From Agrypnia vestita (taxonomy: Eukaryota; Arthropoda; Insecta; Trichoptera; Phryganeidae): 64,000 nucleotides of DNA. Where the stretch lies: the NCBI GenBank assembly GCA_016648135.1, contig JADDOH010010001.1, forward strand, positions 59,426 to 123,425. The letters run 5' to 3'. The position numbers and the translations under genes were made by a program. Of the stretch, positions 1 through 9,739 are shown piece after piece (positions within the stretch are counted from its first letter, which is position 1; every line of letters begins with the position of its first letter). The notes below the pieces were generated by a model. The model ran no database searches, was not told the origin of the DNA, and saw only the letters and a list, made by a program, of their open reading frames with translations.

Positions 1-100
1 TCATGAACTTAGCTTGAAACATTTTCGACTCATAATCAAGGCAGGAGTATAAGTCCCCGCGAGTTATTATAGTTTTACAAATACTCCTGTATATACTAGA
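1..100. repeat. Foldback-family arm, partial
   Basis: The first 100 bases match one arm of a foldback family seen complete at 28164-28671 and as arms at 13325-13413 and 14436-14506. The shared words are ACATTTTCGACTCATAATC, a CAGGA..TCC(C)GCGAG block and a terminal AAATA-CCTGTATA. No coding capacity is visible. The element probably begins outside the window. Confidence 0.55.
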
Positions 101-102
101 TA

Positions 103-178
103 ATATATATATATTATCTATATATATATATATATATATAGAATAATATATATATAATATATAATCTATATATAAAGA
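103..178. repeat. TA/TATA microsatellite
   Basis: Alternating TA-rich low-complexity DNA made of several short TATATA runs. No gene signal. Confidence 0.85.
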
Positions 179-424
179 ACAAAGAAACCCGTTTTTCCCT
201 ATCCGCCAAGTTTTCTTCACAACCAAACACTACCACCCCCTGGTGGTTATGGTGGTAGATAGCCCTTAATGTCACATTAAAAATGTGCGAGTTTGGTGGG
301 GGTGGCTGTGCGTGGGTGGGAGTCGTTGACGAAAATGTGCTTTCTAGCACATTTTTTTGTTATGGCAAGGCCGCAAATGCTTCAGATTATTTCAAAATAG
401 GCGCGCCGACTGTGTCGGTGAGTC
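179..424. other. G/T-rich stretch with a perfect hairpin, no gene seen
   Basis: The run contains GGTGG-rich DNA and, at about 332-355, a hairpin AAAATGTGCT / AGCACATTTT around TTCT. The short ORF at 283-492 has no recognisable domain and overlaps the regulatory-looking cluster that follows. It may be the interior of the Helitron-like element ending at 665. Confidence 0.4.
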
Positions 425-605
425 TAGAAGGTTCCGGAAAAACCTGCTCTAGAAAGTTCTGGAAGGAGAAGGTTCTAGAAAATTTTCGATAGTTCTATAA
501 GGTAAGTGGTGGAATGTGTCGGTGTGTTTAGAAGGTTCCTGTACATTCGATAAATTTCTTGAAAGTTCTGGAAGGAGAATGCTCTAGAAGGTTCGCGAAA
601 GTTCT
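425..605. promoter_or_regulatory. Dense cluster of heat-shock elements (HSF sites)
   Basis: The heat-shock factor site is alternating GAA and TTC separated by two bases. Here I read GAAggTTCcgGAA at 427-439, GAAagTTCtgGAA at 452-464, GAAggTTCtaGAA at 468-480, a two-unit site at 531-538, TTCttGAAagTTCtgGAA at 556-573 and GAAggTTCgcGAAagTTC at 587-604. That is 19 correctly spaced units in about 180 bases. The cluster looks like a tandem duplication of a block of roughly 110 bases starting GTGTCGGTG. It ends about 60 bases before a Helitron-type 3' end, so it probably belongs to the transposon. Binding is inferred from the motif only. Confidence 0.7.
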
Positions 606-629
606 ATGACGATCCAAACAGTGTACTAA

Positions 630-665
630 AAATTTACGCGTGCGAAGCCGCGCGGGCACAGCTAA
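630..665 (+). mobile_element. Helitron-like 3' terminus (hairpin + CTAA)
   Basis: A GC-rich hairpin (CGCGTGC, loop GAA, then GCCGCGCG) is followed after a short spacer by CTAA, which fits the CTRR end of Helitrons, and then by a host T. Helitrons insert at AT, have no inverted repeats and carry such a hairpin just inside the 3' end. The matching 5' TC end was not located, and no Rep/helicase coding is visible, so this is a non-autonomous copy at most. Confidence 0.5.
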
Positions 666-1544
666 TTTTTATAGATTTATACCGTTAGCTTTTAGGAATC
701 TTGTTAATAATTTTAAAGTGATTTGATCATTGGAAGATAAGAGGGTTGGGATGTTGATGGGGAATAGAATATTGCAATAAGAAATATCTTGAATAAAATA
801 TGAATAACGGTCATTGATGGGGCATCCAAAAAAAATGTGATCTAAATGTTCTTCGTCCGGACTCTCCTACTTACGTGTTAACAAACGTAATATCGAGAAA
901 TTGTTTAAGGTATGACGAGAGGTGCGCATGTTTGACAATAATTACAAATTCGAAATTCGACATAATTCGAAATTTCTCAAGCCCACAAATTCCAAGATAT
1001 TAATTATATAGTAATTTACCCCGATAATTCTAAAACCTCTCTTATTCGAAATAATTTTTAGCCCCTTGCGAAATAAATCAATATATTGATATATTCAATC
1101 CGAATTCAAGTAGATATTATTAAGAATGCTATGTTTGGGAGAGTGTTGATTTAAAAGCTGCTTTCATACTTTGTTTTTCACTTTTTTGTTTTATTACTTC
1201 ATATTGTTGATATTTATTATTATGTAATTATTGCTTTCCATACTTTGTTTCTCATTTTTTTTATTTATTGTCCTGTTTCTCTCATACTGTTGATAAGATT
1301 AGTGTTTAAGATTTGAAATCATATTGGTATACGAGTCGTTCTTAATTGAGCTCCAGTTGAATATTTCAAGATTACGTTGTTTGTTGATTTATTGTAACTG
1401 ACAACTTATGAATACTCTCTATAAATAAATAAATACATACATTTTCGTTCACATAATTCGATTTTTTTAAGTAGATATAACTATATTGAAAAAAAAAACT
1501 TATTTTTCGCAAGTGAGAACAACAAATATGTCAATATCCGATAC
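666..1544. other. AT-rich intergenic DNA, nothing recognised
   Basis: No ORF, RNA gene or repeat shared with the rest of the window was recognised. The stretch is simple AT-rich sequence up to the TTAA element. Confidence 0.5.
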
Positions 1545-1548
1545 TTAA

Positions 1549-2315
1549 GCCATGTACTAGGGGACAAATTGTCCCTCAACAGCACGCGCGGCATAGAGTC
1601 TACGTGACGTTGCAACGTCGTGCACTGTTCCGCCACGTCGCGCACAACATAGCGCGGCATTTCTACGTGCCGTGGCAACGTTGCCATGCGCACGGTACCC
1701 GAGCGTACTCACTGCAACATTCCGCGGAGCGTCAGTACCACGTGGTATGTTTACTAGTGAATACGCATGCGCTGTATCTGTCAAGATGACAATGCGGGGA
1801 AACGAAATCGTTCTTGAACTGATCGAGCTGTATCGATCAGTATCGATCGAAGATCGCATAGAATGTCCGTCCTTCTTTCTCTTTGCAGTAAATAATTTCG
1901 CATTCTCCTCTTTTTTCTCCTCTTACTTTTCGATAAACTCATTAACATAAACAGATACGCGGCTGTCATCATAATCTCATAGGGCGATATATTTCCGCGA
2001 CGTCTGGAAAACAATAATTATTTGCAAAAAGGACCTTGTTTTTAATAATATTCAATTTACTACAGTAAAACCTCGTTAATTTGAAATTGTGACCCAAAAA
2101 AACATTTCGAATTGCGCGGAACCCCGTTTTCGCCAAATAAGATACCGCAGCTGTCATCCATAACCTCACCGGATGACATTTCCGCGACAAGATATGCGAG
2201 TCCCGGTGTGTACACGTCAAATGACCGCGTCATTGTCCACGAAACATGAGCGTAGATGTTGATGCGACATGCCGAGCGGAATGTTTCGCGATTTGTCCCC
2301 TAGTGAATACATGGC
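1549..2315. mobile_element. TTAA-flanked transposon, non-autonomous, 767 bp (copy 1)
   Basis: Inverted ends GCCATGTA..CTAGGGGACAAAT start right after TTAA (1545-1548) and finish right before TTAA (2316-2319). The left end lacks four bases (TTCA) present in the right end and in the second copy at 63413. A TTAA target duplication is the hallmark of piggyBac-type elements, so a piggyBac-like MITE is the best guess. The interior is much richer in CpG than its surroundings and holds an internal duplication (about 1955-2003 against 2140-2190, both ending TTTCCGCGAC). A minus-strand ORF at 1557-1859 resembles no transposase that I know. Confidence 0.75.
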
Positions 2316-2319
2316 TTAA

Positions 2320-3213
2320 AAGCAAAGGCAGCACTATCCCACTGAGGTGTTTCTGAGATAAATACCAGTAAAATATTTTTTCTTTTACAACGAATTACTC
2401 AACGGCATGGGTAACCCTGTTGTAACCGAAAAGTCATAATATATGTTCTACTTTTGATGCCTCTCGGGACCCCGAAGTACATGACCGCACTCACTACGGG
2501 GATGAAAAATGGAATATTAATAGAGAATGACCTTTTGACAACCCCATTATGTTTCAGACTGTTAGCCTAACAGTCTGAAACATATGGGGGCATTGTTTTT
2601 GGCATTATTTTTACAGATCTATCTTGATACTATCCGCCTATCTAATATAATGTGTACATATTAGATAGGTAATCCCTTCGGCTTTGTGGCAAGGACTCGC
2701 TACTTGTCTCACCTATTACAGCCTTCATGCTTTCGTGTTCTAGGATGTCTAAGGCTTCCTACTTTTTCCGAATTTTAAGTTTTTTAATCTCCTCCAATCT
2801 CCATTTTGGCTGTCACTAGAAAATTCAGTTATAATAGGTTTTAACTGGATTATTTATGAATTCCGAGTTTCATTTCTCTGCATACGAACGAGTTTCGTTC
2901 CAAGAGCTTATTCGGAGGTTGAATTTGTTCGTAACTTGAACAAAATTAATTTAGGCATCTAGAACTTGTAGTGCTGTGCTGAGGTTTAAATTAATCGTGC
3001 ATTATTAAACAAAAAGGAAATTGTCCGCCCTAGAAACTTTAGAAATAAACAAAAAATTAAATTCTAATATTAACATCGTTAACAAAATAATAGCCCCGTG
3101 TAAGTCACCATTATAAACCATGTTCCCTCCCTCGACCCTCCCACTCCACAAATCACCCCCGCCCCCTAAAGACACCTAATACAGTACTTTCGCATTTTAG
3201 ATTAGTTTAAATA
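2320..3213. other. Non-coding, two perfect hairpins
   Basis: A 17-bp-arm hairpin with a one-base loop lies at 2549-2583, and a 12-bp-arm hairpin CCTATCTAATAT / ATATTAGATAGG at 2637-2669. The beginning (2320-2375) matches the end of a TIR family with GCAAAGGCAGCA words, also at 19087, 43990 and 62752. A pyrimidine-rich run lies at 3120-3175. No gene seen. Confidence 0.5.
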
Positions 3214-3253
3214 ACGCTCGTTAATGACACGGACGTGTCGAAACCGGTAGCGT
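3214..3253 (+). ncRNA. Hammerhead-like relic, degenerate core
   Basis: Helix I ACGC/GCGT, a perfect hairpin GACACG-GA-CGTGTC, GAAAC and the palindrome ACCGGT followed by A reproduce a hammerhead layout. The CTGATGA core strand is instead TCGTTAAT, so catalysis is not expected. An almost identical relic is at 33384-33424. It is probably the end of a Penelope-like or related retroelement. Confidence 0.4.
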
Positions 3254-3390
3254 AAATTCTTTAATAAGTAACAAATTGTACATTGTAACTGTAAACTCTT
3301 TAATAATGTCTGAAACAAAAAGGAGTCTCATTGAAGAGCACATTTAAAGACCACCGCACGTGACTACTGTAAACATGAAAGGCTGTCTTA

Positions 3391-3480
3391 GGCCCGGTTG
3401 TTTCAAATTGAATTAAAATAAAAATTCATTTAAAACATAGATTTTTACGGAAACGGATCGTTTGATTGGTGGAGAACTAT
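3391..3480. mobile_element. Harbinger-type MITE, partial copy
   Basis: After TTA the sequence begins GGCCCGGTTGTTTCAA and continues through a block shared with the complete 145-bp foldback copy at 30431-30575. Only the left half is present. Confidence 0.55.
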
Positions 3481-3714
3481 ACTACTACTCCCCACAATAT
3501 GAGCCAAGCTTATGGGAGGAGTATTTGCAAGCCAAATTAAAGTACAAAAGCAGAAACCATTTAGAAGTAGTAATTATTTTTATACATTTATATAAAATCA
3601 AGGATTTGACTCCTTTCTTGAATTGTTCGTATTTTGTAATGTTCCTTTCATGAAATTTGTTTTGCGAATGAACGTGGGGGCAAGGACAGCAATATAAAAA
3701 AAAATGTAATGTAG

Positions 3715-4345
3715 TCATTGAGGATTATTAATTTATAATGTACTGAATTCGAGATTTTATAGGAAACGTAGCATGTAAATTTATAGGAAACTAGATGGTC
3801 GTACCCGGCGTTGCACGGGTTAAGGATTAAGTAAAAAAGAAGTTTGTGAGGGAAAACAAAGGGTCCGCTGTTCTCTAAAAAACAATCTTTCCATCTAATG
3901 TTAACATAAGTTATTGTAACATAACTGTAATACTTAGATATATGGTATCGCAGACTTTTTTGTAGATATTAATGTCCTCTATAAAACTGTAGTACATTAC
4001 TTTGCTCTATTGGCAATAATTTCCGCAGCGTACGCAATATAAGGTTTTTTTTTCGTAATTTTTTCACACGTTGGGTTACATTATCGAAGTTTTCATACGG
4101 ATCCCTAACATTTTTGAAAATATTCTATAGCCTATGTTCATCAGGGATAATGTAGGATTCTGAATGTGAAAGAAATTTTTCAAATCGGTCCAGTAGTTTC
4201 GGAGCCTATTCAATTCAAACATACAATCAAATCTTTCCTCTTTATAATATTAGTATAGACAAGATTTTTACATTTTAAGTTAGTAATCCTCAGCGAATAC
4301 GTGCAAAACATTTTTTTTTAAATTTTGGGTATTGCTGCCTTTGCC
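3715..4345. repeat. GCAAAGGCAGCA-family repeat split by the Helitron-like insert
   Basis: Bases 3715-3787 and 4259-4345 match the interior and right end of the same TIR family found at 19087-19798 and 62752-63240. The inner end reads ATTGCTGCCTTTGCC near 4330. The copy is old and incomplete. Confidence 0.4.
3788..4258 (-). mobile_element. Helitron-like element, about 470 bp, minus strand
   Basis: Read on the minus strand the element begins TCTATACTAATATTATAAAG and ends with a hairpin (CCCGTGCAACGCCGGG), a short spacer and CTAG next to a T. These fit Helitron ends (5' TC, 3' hairpin + CTRR). It interrupts the GCAAAGGCAGCA-type repeat, whose diagnostic words (TACTGAATTCGAGATTTTAT and TTAGTAATCCTC) lie on either side. 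An alternative reading is the tail of an RTE-like LINE. No coding seen. Confidence 0.5.
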
Positions 4346-4349
4346 TTTA

Positions 4350-5613
4350 TATCTCAACAATTATATATCTGCATTAGTCATTAAAAAATAACAGTTCTGA
4401 AATTTTGAACGCGTTTTACACAAAAATCCTTACGTTCTGGGAAAATTTGGAAAGCGGATTCGGAATTAGAAAGGAAAATACATACTATGAAAATCACCTT
4501 CTTTAGTTCATCTAACATTCAAAAAAATTATTTATGTGTATCAGTTTACTTAGCTGTCATTTCATAACTCACGAGGTTGATAATGAAACACGTGAGAATG
4601 TAACAAAAATACTATTCAAGTGTCGAATTCTTTTCTTTCTTAATAATTATTTGGCGCATTCTTCTCGATGAGATGTTTACTTGAATCGATGTTGAAGTAG
4701 TTTGGATGCTGTCCAGAATCAATCCATCAATCTCTTTCAATTTTTTTTCATCTTTTTCTTCCATTCTTTTCTTAGAGAGTGTATTTATTATAGTCATCTG
4801 GATTGAATCTTAAGTATACATGAATAATTACGTCTCAAGTTATATAGATTAACCATTATAGGCATCCATTGCACGCAGCGATTTGTTCAACCGGTAAATA
4901 AAGAATAACTGTTGTAATATTCTGTCATAATCCATTTACGTATATTTTTTTAATTGATAGATAAATAAACGTAAAATTGATACAAGAAATAACATTCCAA
5001 CGGAGTTGACTATCTATATTTTTTACCACGGTTTTATTAGCTTCACCTGTTTATCTGTTTGGCTGGCCGAAATCTTATAATCGATATTTCACCTTTTTTC
5101 CAATATCCATCGATCTAAAATTTTGACGTTTTCTCGATGACTATGTATTACATGAATCAGATTTACTAATTAATCCGTCATAATTAATCAAACAAAGTTT
5201 TATATTGGAAATTAGTTAATCAGCTCATCAAAAGGTGGCGCTGGTTTCCTACCATAGTGATTTTTTACGCTGGGTTAAGACAATACAAAAACACTATTAA
5301 ATGTACTAAAAAGCAAAAAATAAATTTCGGCCAAAAATTTTTTGCTTCATTCTCCAAATAGCGTGGGCGCTTTCCCTCCATCAACAGCAGAATTCTGTAA
5401 TTTATATCAATATCGTAAGCGCCCACCTTTTATTTAGAGATTGAGGCAATTTTTTTAACTTTTTAATGCATTTAAATATAAGGATGCTTTAAAAAATTTT
5501 TTTTAAGTAATATATTTTAATAAGTGTAGATACGTATACGTATTCGGTTTGAGTTTAACATTTGGTCCTAGATGTAGTTTAAATACAACAATTTTAAATA
5601 ATTTTTTTGGTAA
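4350..5613. other. AT-rich intergenic DNA, nothing recognised
   Basis: Only short chance ORFs occur (for example 4612-4797, minus). No repeat shared with the window was found. Confidence 0.45.
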
Positions 5614-5653
5614 CACCAACCGGTTTCGGATCCACCGTTCCTTCTTCAGGGTA
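5614..5653 (-). ncRNA. Hammerhead ribozyme motif, complete
   Basis: On the minus strand: helix I TACC pairs with GGTG (four pairs, one G-T), core CTGAAGA, helix II GGA..TCC with an inner loop, then GAAAC, the palindrome ACCGGT and T as the cleavage-site base. All conserved core bases of a hammerhead (CUGANGA and GAAA) are present. Such motifs are known at the ends of Penelope-like elements and retrozymes. Short palindromic helix III suggests activity as a dimer. No flanking Penelope coding was recognised here. Confidence 0.55.
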
Positions 5654-5659
5654 ACTATA

Positions 5660-6202
5660 AACTAATCATTACAAAATACGGGAAATTATATGATATTTTT
5701 TGGCAATAAGTGAAATTGTGTTAAATTTAATGTGTAATGAATAACCACAAAGTATTAGCCGATTGTAAAAGTATAATAATTATAATTATTATTATCAGTT
5801 ATAGCTATTATTATCAATAATTATAATTATTTTTATCATTATTCACACGTTCTGTTCTTCTCGATACTGGTAGTAAAGAGTAATAAGTATAAATAATCGT
5901 GTGTGTTATACAAAGTTAGTTAAAGCTTTTTAATTAAAATGTTTGTAGTAATTCACTAAATCATTTAATGGTATGTAGTTTATTTTCTAAAGTTTGTATT
6001 AACATACGAGATTACGTGAGGGAATAAAAGTAGATGAAGCAATTACACCAGAATTGACAACTATCATTTTTATAATGGTTAACATCCAACATTCAACATA
6101 AGGATCACACGTGTTGATATGAAATATGTTCTAAAAGCTGGGAATTATTCAACACATGGCATGACGATTTCAAATATCATCATTCACTGTTTTTCTATCC
6201 TT
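5660..6202. other. AT-rich DNA with one end shared with 13205-13330
   Basis: Bases from about 6050 to 6202 recur inverted at 13205-13330, just outside the other foldback copy, so the repeat unit is larger than the foldback itself. The rest shows nothing. Confidence 0.45.
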
Positions 6203-6654
6203 ATACAGGATGTCTCATTTCTAGTAGCAAAAACATTGCAGCTGGATTCCTGCCTTGATAATGAATTGGAAATGTTTCAGCAACCATGACCTAATATCAA
6301 TAGTTATGAAGATATGCATGCTATATGGATTATGAAAAAATTATTCGCTTTAATACATGTCGAAAAAAATGACAAAAACCTCGCCAAAATTAAAAATATT
6401 TTTTTTACATTTTTATCATTTTATTTGAGTTGTATTGAAGCGAATGAATTTTTCATAATTGATATACTGTCATGTAACGATAGTTCAACTTTATGCAAAA
6501 AATAATTCAGAAATGTAGAAAAATAATACAACCTTTGATAATGCGTATCACCGTAACTATTGATATTAAGTCATGGTTGCTTGAACATTTTCGACTCATT
6601 AGCATAGTAGGAATCTACCTGTTAAGTTTTGCTACTAGCTATGAGACACCTGTA
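6203..6654. mobile_element. Foldback element, copy 1
   Basis: The left end TACAGGATGTCTCAT is mirrored by ATGAGACACCTGTA at the right end, and the pairing continues inward through the AACCATGACCTAATATC block for most of about 200 bases per arm. The ORF 6314-6505 sits on the arm and centre and is a by-product. Related copies are at 12755, 28164 and 47527. No transposase is present. Confidence 0.65.
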
Positions 6655-7164
6655 TATTTTTCTGCTAGTTGAAGGCCTGTTAGTCTCCTGCTTTTCTATA
6701 TCTGCTGTTATTCGTTACCACCGGGTTTTGATATTGTCAGGTGTTAGTTAGTCCAATGGGTTTAAGGGTGGACTGTCAGCATTTTGATTCTCCTCAGACG
6801 CCACGAAATGACTTCGTTTGTCCAAGGCTTTCCCGTCCTCAGTGACATCTTTTTTTTATCTTAGTGTGTTCAATTTTATTAATTACTTTAGTTTTTTTAT
6901 CTACACGTTTTTTATTCTGTTTCATCGTGTGATATCCAAAGTACATCTTTCCACGCTTCTCTGCGTTGCTCAAAGTTTTCGGACCTCGCTCTTGTCGATA
7001 GGCCATGTTTCGCAGTAGCCGTACTGCAATTACAGTATCAAATATGTGGTTTTGAAAATTGCGTATAATCCCGTCTCTGCAAGCTCGAAAAGTCCGCGTA
7101 GTCTTTATATATAGTGTATAGTGTATGTATAGTGTTCAACTCGTTCATGGCGTTGAAAATATTT
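6655..7164. other. Moderately GC stretch, unidentified
   Basis: This is less AT-rich than its surroundings but carries no recognisable domain. The ORF at 6818-7018 is low-complexity and hydrophobic. It could be an old LINE or mRNA-derived relic. Confidence 0.3.
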
Positions 7165-7400
7165 TTTAAACGCTATGAGCCGTTTATCCGTGAAAAATCA
7201 CGGGACATAATAATTGCAGGATTTGAATAGAAGACCATTTTTTTAAAATTGGCTTTATTCGCTTAAACCTAAAAGTAAATATAATAAAATAATAATATAA
7301 AAATGCCAACACCGTGTAATTTCGACCCTTGCGTGTTGCTTTCAATTTAATGTTACAACTCCAGCAAGTTACGGATGTTACGGATTGGGAGACAGGCAAC
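7165..7400 (-). mobile_element. Helitron-like 3' part, minus strand
   Basis: On the minus strand the hairpin CCCGTGATTTTTCACGG is followed by ACGGCTC, a mutated version of the CTAG end seen at 12398 and 30235. The shared inner words ATTATTATGTCCCGT and ACATCCGTAACTTGCTGG link the three copies. Confidence 0.4.
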
Positions 7401-7902
7401 GAAATTATTATATTTAAAAGATTATTCCTACATTTTAATCTTGCGGCTGTAAGGTTGTTTTTGTATCAGGTTTTCTTCTTCTTGTATATTCTCGAGTGAT
7501 TTATTTAAGTCTCATTGGTTACTAATAATATTAGGACAGAAAGAAACATCTTTGTTATCATAGTTGATGTCCTAATAAATGAATTGGCGTAGTAAATGAA
7601 ACCACGACTATTTAAATAAAGTGAAACCATTGTACTACTGAAAATAATGAGTTCAATGACGCTGGTGATTAAAGTAAGATAGTTAATGAAGAAATTCTGA
7701 CTTGTGTGTTCGTAATTGCGGTACATTTTAAGCCAAGACCACAAAATTTTAATATGTACACAAGTGTGTACAGATCTTAAATAAAATCAGAAATAATGAA
7801 CAATCTCTTTGAGCATTGAATTACATATTTACTTTTTAAAAATGTACAAAGTTTTCATTTTTTTTTGTAATTTTGATTTAAAAGAATAGAGATACGTACA
7901 TG
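7401..7902. other. AT-rich DNA, nothing recognised
   Basis: Only short chance ORFs, for example 7505-7744 (minus). Confidence 0.4.
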
Positions 7903-8007
7903 GAGCCTTTGTCACATAAATATGAGTGTGCTATGAGTATAGGATTAACTTGCTCATCACCTGGAATGAGGCTCGAACCTCTTACCACTAGACCGTCAAG
8001 CACTAGT
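7903..8007 (-). mobile_element. tRNA-derived SINE, diverged copy
   Basis: The minus strand shows a tRNA-like box B (GAGGTTCGAGCCTCATTCC) and the CTTGACGGTCTAGTGGTAAG box A region. The body shares GTGCTATGAgTATAGGA with the SINEs at 15600 and 47828. It is clearly older than those. Confidence 0.5.
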
Positions 8008-8060
8008 TATGGTACCGGTTACATAAAAACCGTTATTTGAGATTTGTATTTGATTGTATC

Positions 8061-8270
8061 GAACAAATAATGAAATAAAACAATGAACTTTGTTTTTTCC
8101 ACTTATATTTGAGCACTTGTTTCACTACATGTTTCGGAAACGTCCGTTTCCTTCATCAGGTGAATTAAGACTGATGAAGGAAACGGACGTTTCCGAAACA
8201 TGTAGTGAAACAAGTTCTCAAATATAAGTGGAAAAAAACAAAGTTGATTGTTTTATTTCATTATTTGTTC
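8061..8270. repeat. Near-perfect 100-bp inverted repeat with a hammerhead in each arm
   Basis: Arms 8061-8159 and 8171-8270 are almost exact reverse complements, from GAACAAATAATGAAATAAAA outward to CTGATGAAGGAAACGG next to an 11-base centre. Each arm carries a hammerhead core. Inverted terminal copies of this kind fit Penelope-like ends. Only the left arm (minus strand) keeps helix I, because the central bases pair only in that orientation. Confidence 0.75.
8121..8164 (-). ncRNA. Hammerhead ribozyme motif, complete
   Basis: On the minus strand: helix I TTCAC/GTGAA (five perfect pairs), core CTGATGA, helix II GGAAACG-GA-CGTTTCC (seven pairs), GAAAC, the palindrome ACATGT and A as the cleavage base. 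Every conserved hammerhead base is present. The very short palindromic helix III suggests dimeric action, as described for Penelope-like and satellite hammerheads. The plus-strand partner (8171-8205) keeps the core and helix II but loses helix I. Confidence 0.65.
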
Positions 8271-8369
8271 ATAATGGATTTCCACAAGGTTAACGCCGAT
8301 ACATTCAATTACTTGATTGTATCGAGTTTGGCAACTGATTTTTCGCAATTCGACAGGTTACCATCGGTA

Positions 8370-8881
8370 ATAATGGAGTTCGGGTACCGACACCAATGCA
8401 TGGAAGTGAAGCCTGGAGCTGGCAGAAAAGGAACGAAAGTAGATTGAATGCAGTGGAGATGAGATCCCTTAGACGCATGTGTCGAAAATCCATGTATGAT
8501 AGAGTAAAGAATGAATATATTAAGAATGAATGTAAAGCTCATCCTAGCATAATTCATAGAATAAAAATAGGGTCGCTCAGGTGGTTTGGGCATGTTGAGC
8601 GAATGAATGAGGAAAGAATTAAAATGTAAAAAAGATATATAATGCAAGTGTTGACGGCGCCAGAAAGAGAGGGAGACCACAGAAGACGTGGCTTGACCAG
8701 ATTAACCAGATACTGGAAGATGGTCCTGTTAGAAGCCTCAACAACCGTCGAGCTTGCATGAGAAGACGTATGAATGTAGATGAGGCGAAAGTTGTATGTC
8801 AGGACAGAAGAGTATGGCGCTCTATCCTCTCTGCCTACCCCCACGAGGAAACGTCGTGATGGTAAGTTAGTTAGTTAGTTA
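8370..8881 (+). mobile_element. RTE-like LINE, 5'-truncated insertion with 13-bp TSD
   Basis: The target duplication GTTACCATCGGTA flanks the insert at 8357-8369 and 8882-8894. The insert codes the C-terminal tail typical of RTE-like reverse transcriptases (GSEAWSWQKRNESRL, LRRMCRKSMYDRV, RWFGHVERMNEER, then a KRGRPQKTW-like stretch), with a stop and frameshift near 8626. It ends in a GTTA/TTAG microsatellite (TTAGTTAGTTAG), the usual RTE tail. A better-preserved relative is at 41615-42414. Non-functional. Confidence 0.8.
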
Positions 8882-9044
8882 GTTACCATCGGTACTAGGC
8901 AACAGTTATATCGCATTTACCAATCATCGATTCAATCAGATGCAAACCTTCAGACCAAACAAAGTAGAGCAGAATGATAAAGTGGAGGTAACGGGATAAG
9001 GCTAAGACAATTAAGAAGAACATAACGCTTTTGTGAAAGGGATA

Positions 9045-9370
9045 ATTTTACTCCCTTTATATTTACTCGTAGCGTCTGTCTGTTTGACACAAAAACTTTG
9101 GATCGAATTTTAACCCTTTTCCCGTGATCCAATTGAGCTGAAACTTTGCAAGCAGACTCGTGGCGACGATCAAGAAGATCTTTCAAATTTCCGTTAAAAA
9201 AATTAATAATTATAGTATAATTTTGGATTTTTAGAAATTTTTAATGGTTTTTTCATACAACTCTGTAAGTTGTATGAAGAGACTGCGACGCATCTGGTAG
9301 ACACGAAACCTGATTAAAAAAAGTGTAAAATAAAAACTTATTTTTTGTGGGTTAGTTTTTAAAAATTTAT
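9045..9370. repeat. ACTCCCTTT dispersed repeat, copy 1
   Basis: The family starts TTTTACTCCCTTT, passes through CTTTGGATCG, CCCGTGATCCAATTGAGC, AAACTTTGCAAGCAGACTCG and TATAGTATAATTTTGG, and ends with AAAATAAAAACTTATTTTTT and GGGTTAGTTTTT. Five copies occur in the window. The better copies carry short inverted ends ACTCCCTTTCT / AGAAAGGGAGT, suggesting a MITE. Confidence 0.65.
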
Positions 9371-9739
9371 TTTACTGTTTATTTAGTTCCATACCTTATG
9401 TTATATGGGCTAATACATGATTTACATTAGAAAAAAAATTGCATTACATAATCTTTAGTTATTTATTAAAAGTTCTTCATAGTACACTTTTTGCGCTCCA
9501 GTTTAATCTCCTTTACATTAATTGTATTTTGTATTGTTTCCGGTAGGCTGTCGAAGATTTTATGTCCTTTGTACATCATACAATTTTGTGAAGTTTTTTT
9601 CTTTTTCTTCTGATATCGCTGTCTGTTGTATCAATGATCCGTGTCTGATTTTAAATACCTAAACATTCTTTGCTTTACTGATTACAATTTTAGGTCATTC
9701 AACATTTTAATTATTTTTGTTCTTCTATTGCATTTCAAC
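9371..9739. other. AT-rich DNA, nothing recognised
   Basis: No ORF or repeat that I can name. Confidence 0.4.

Noticed and set aside
1557..1859. 100-codon minus-strand frame in the TTAA element
   Set aside because: Length is favoured by high GC; no transposase motif. The second copy keeps only 88 codons with changes, so it does not look selected.
8205..8447. 80-codon plus-strand frame
   Set aside because: It joins a hammerhead arm, unique DNA and an RTE insert, so it cannot be one gene.
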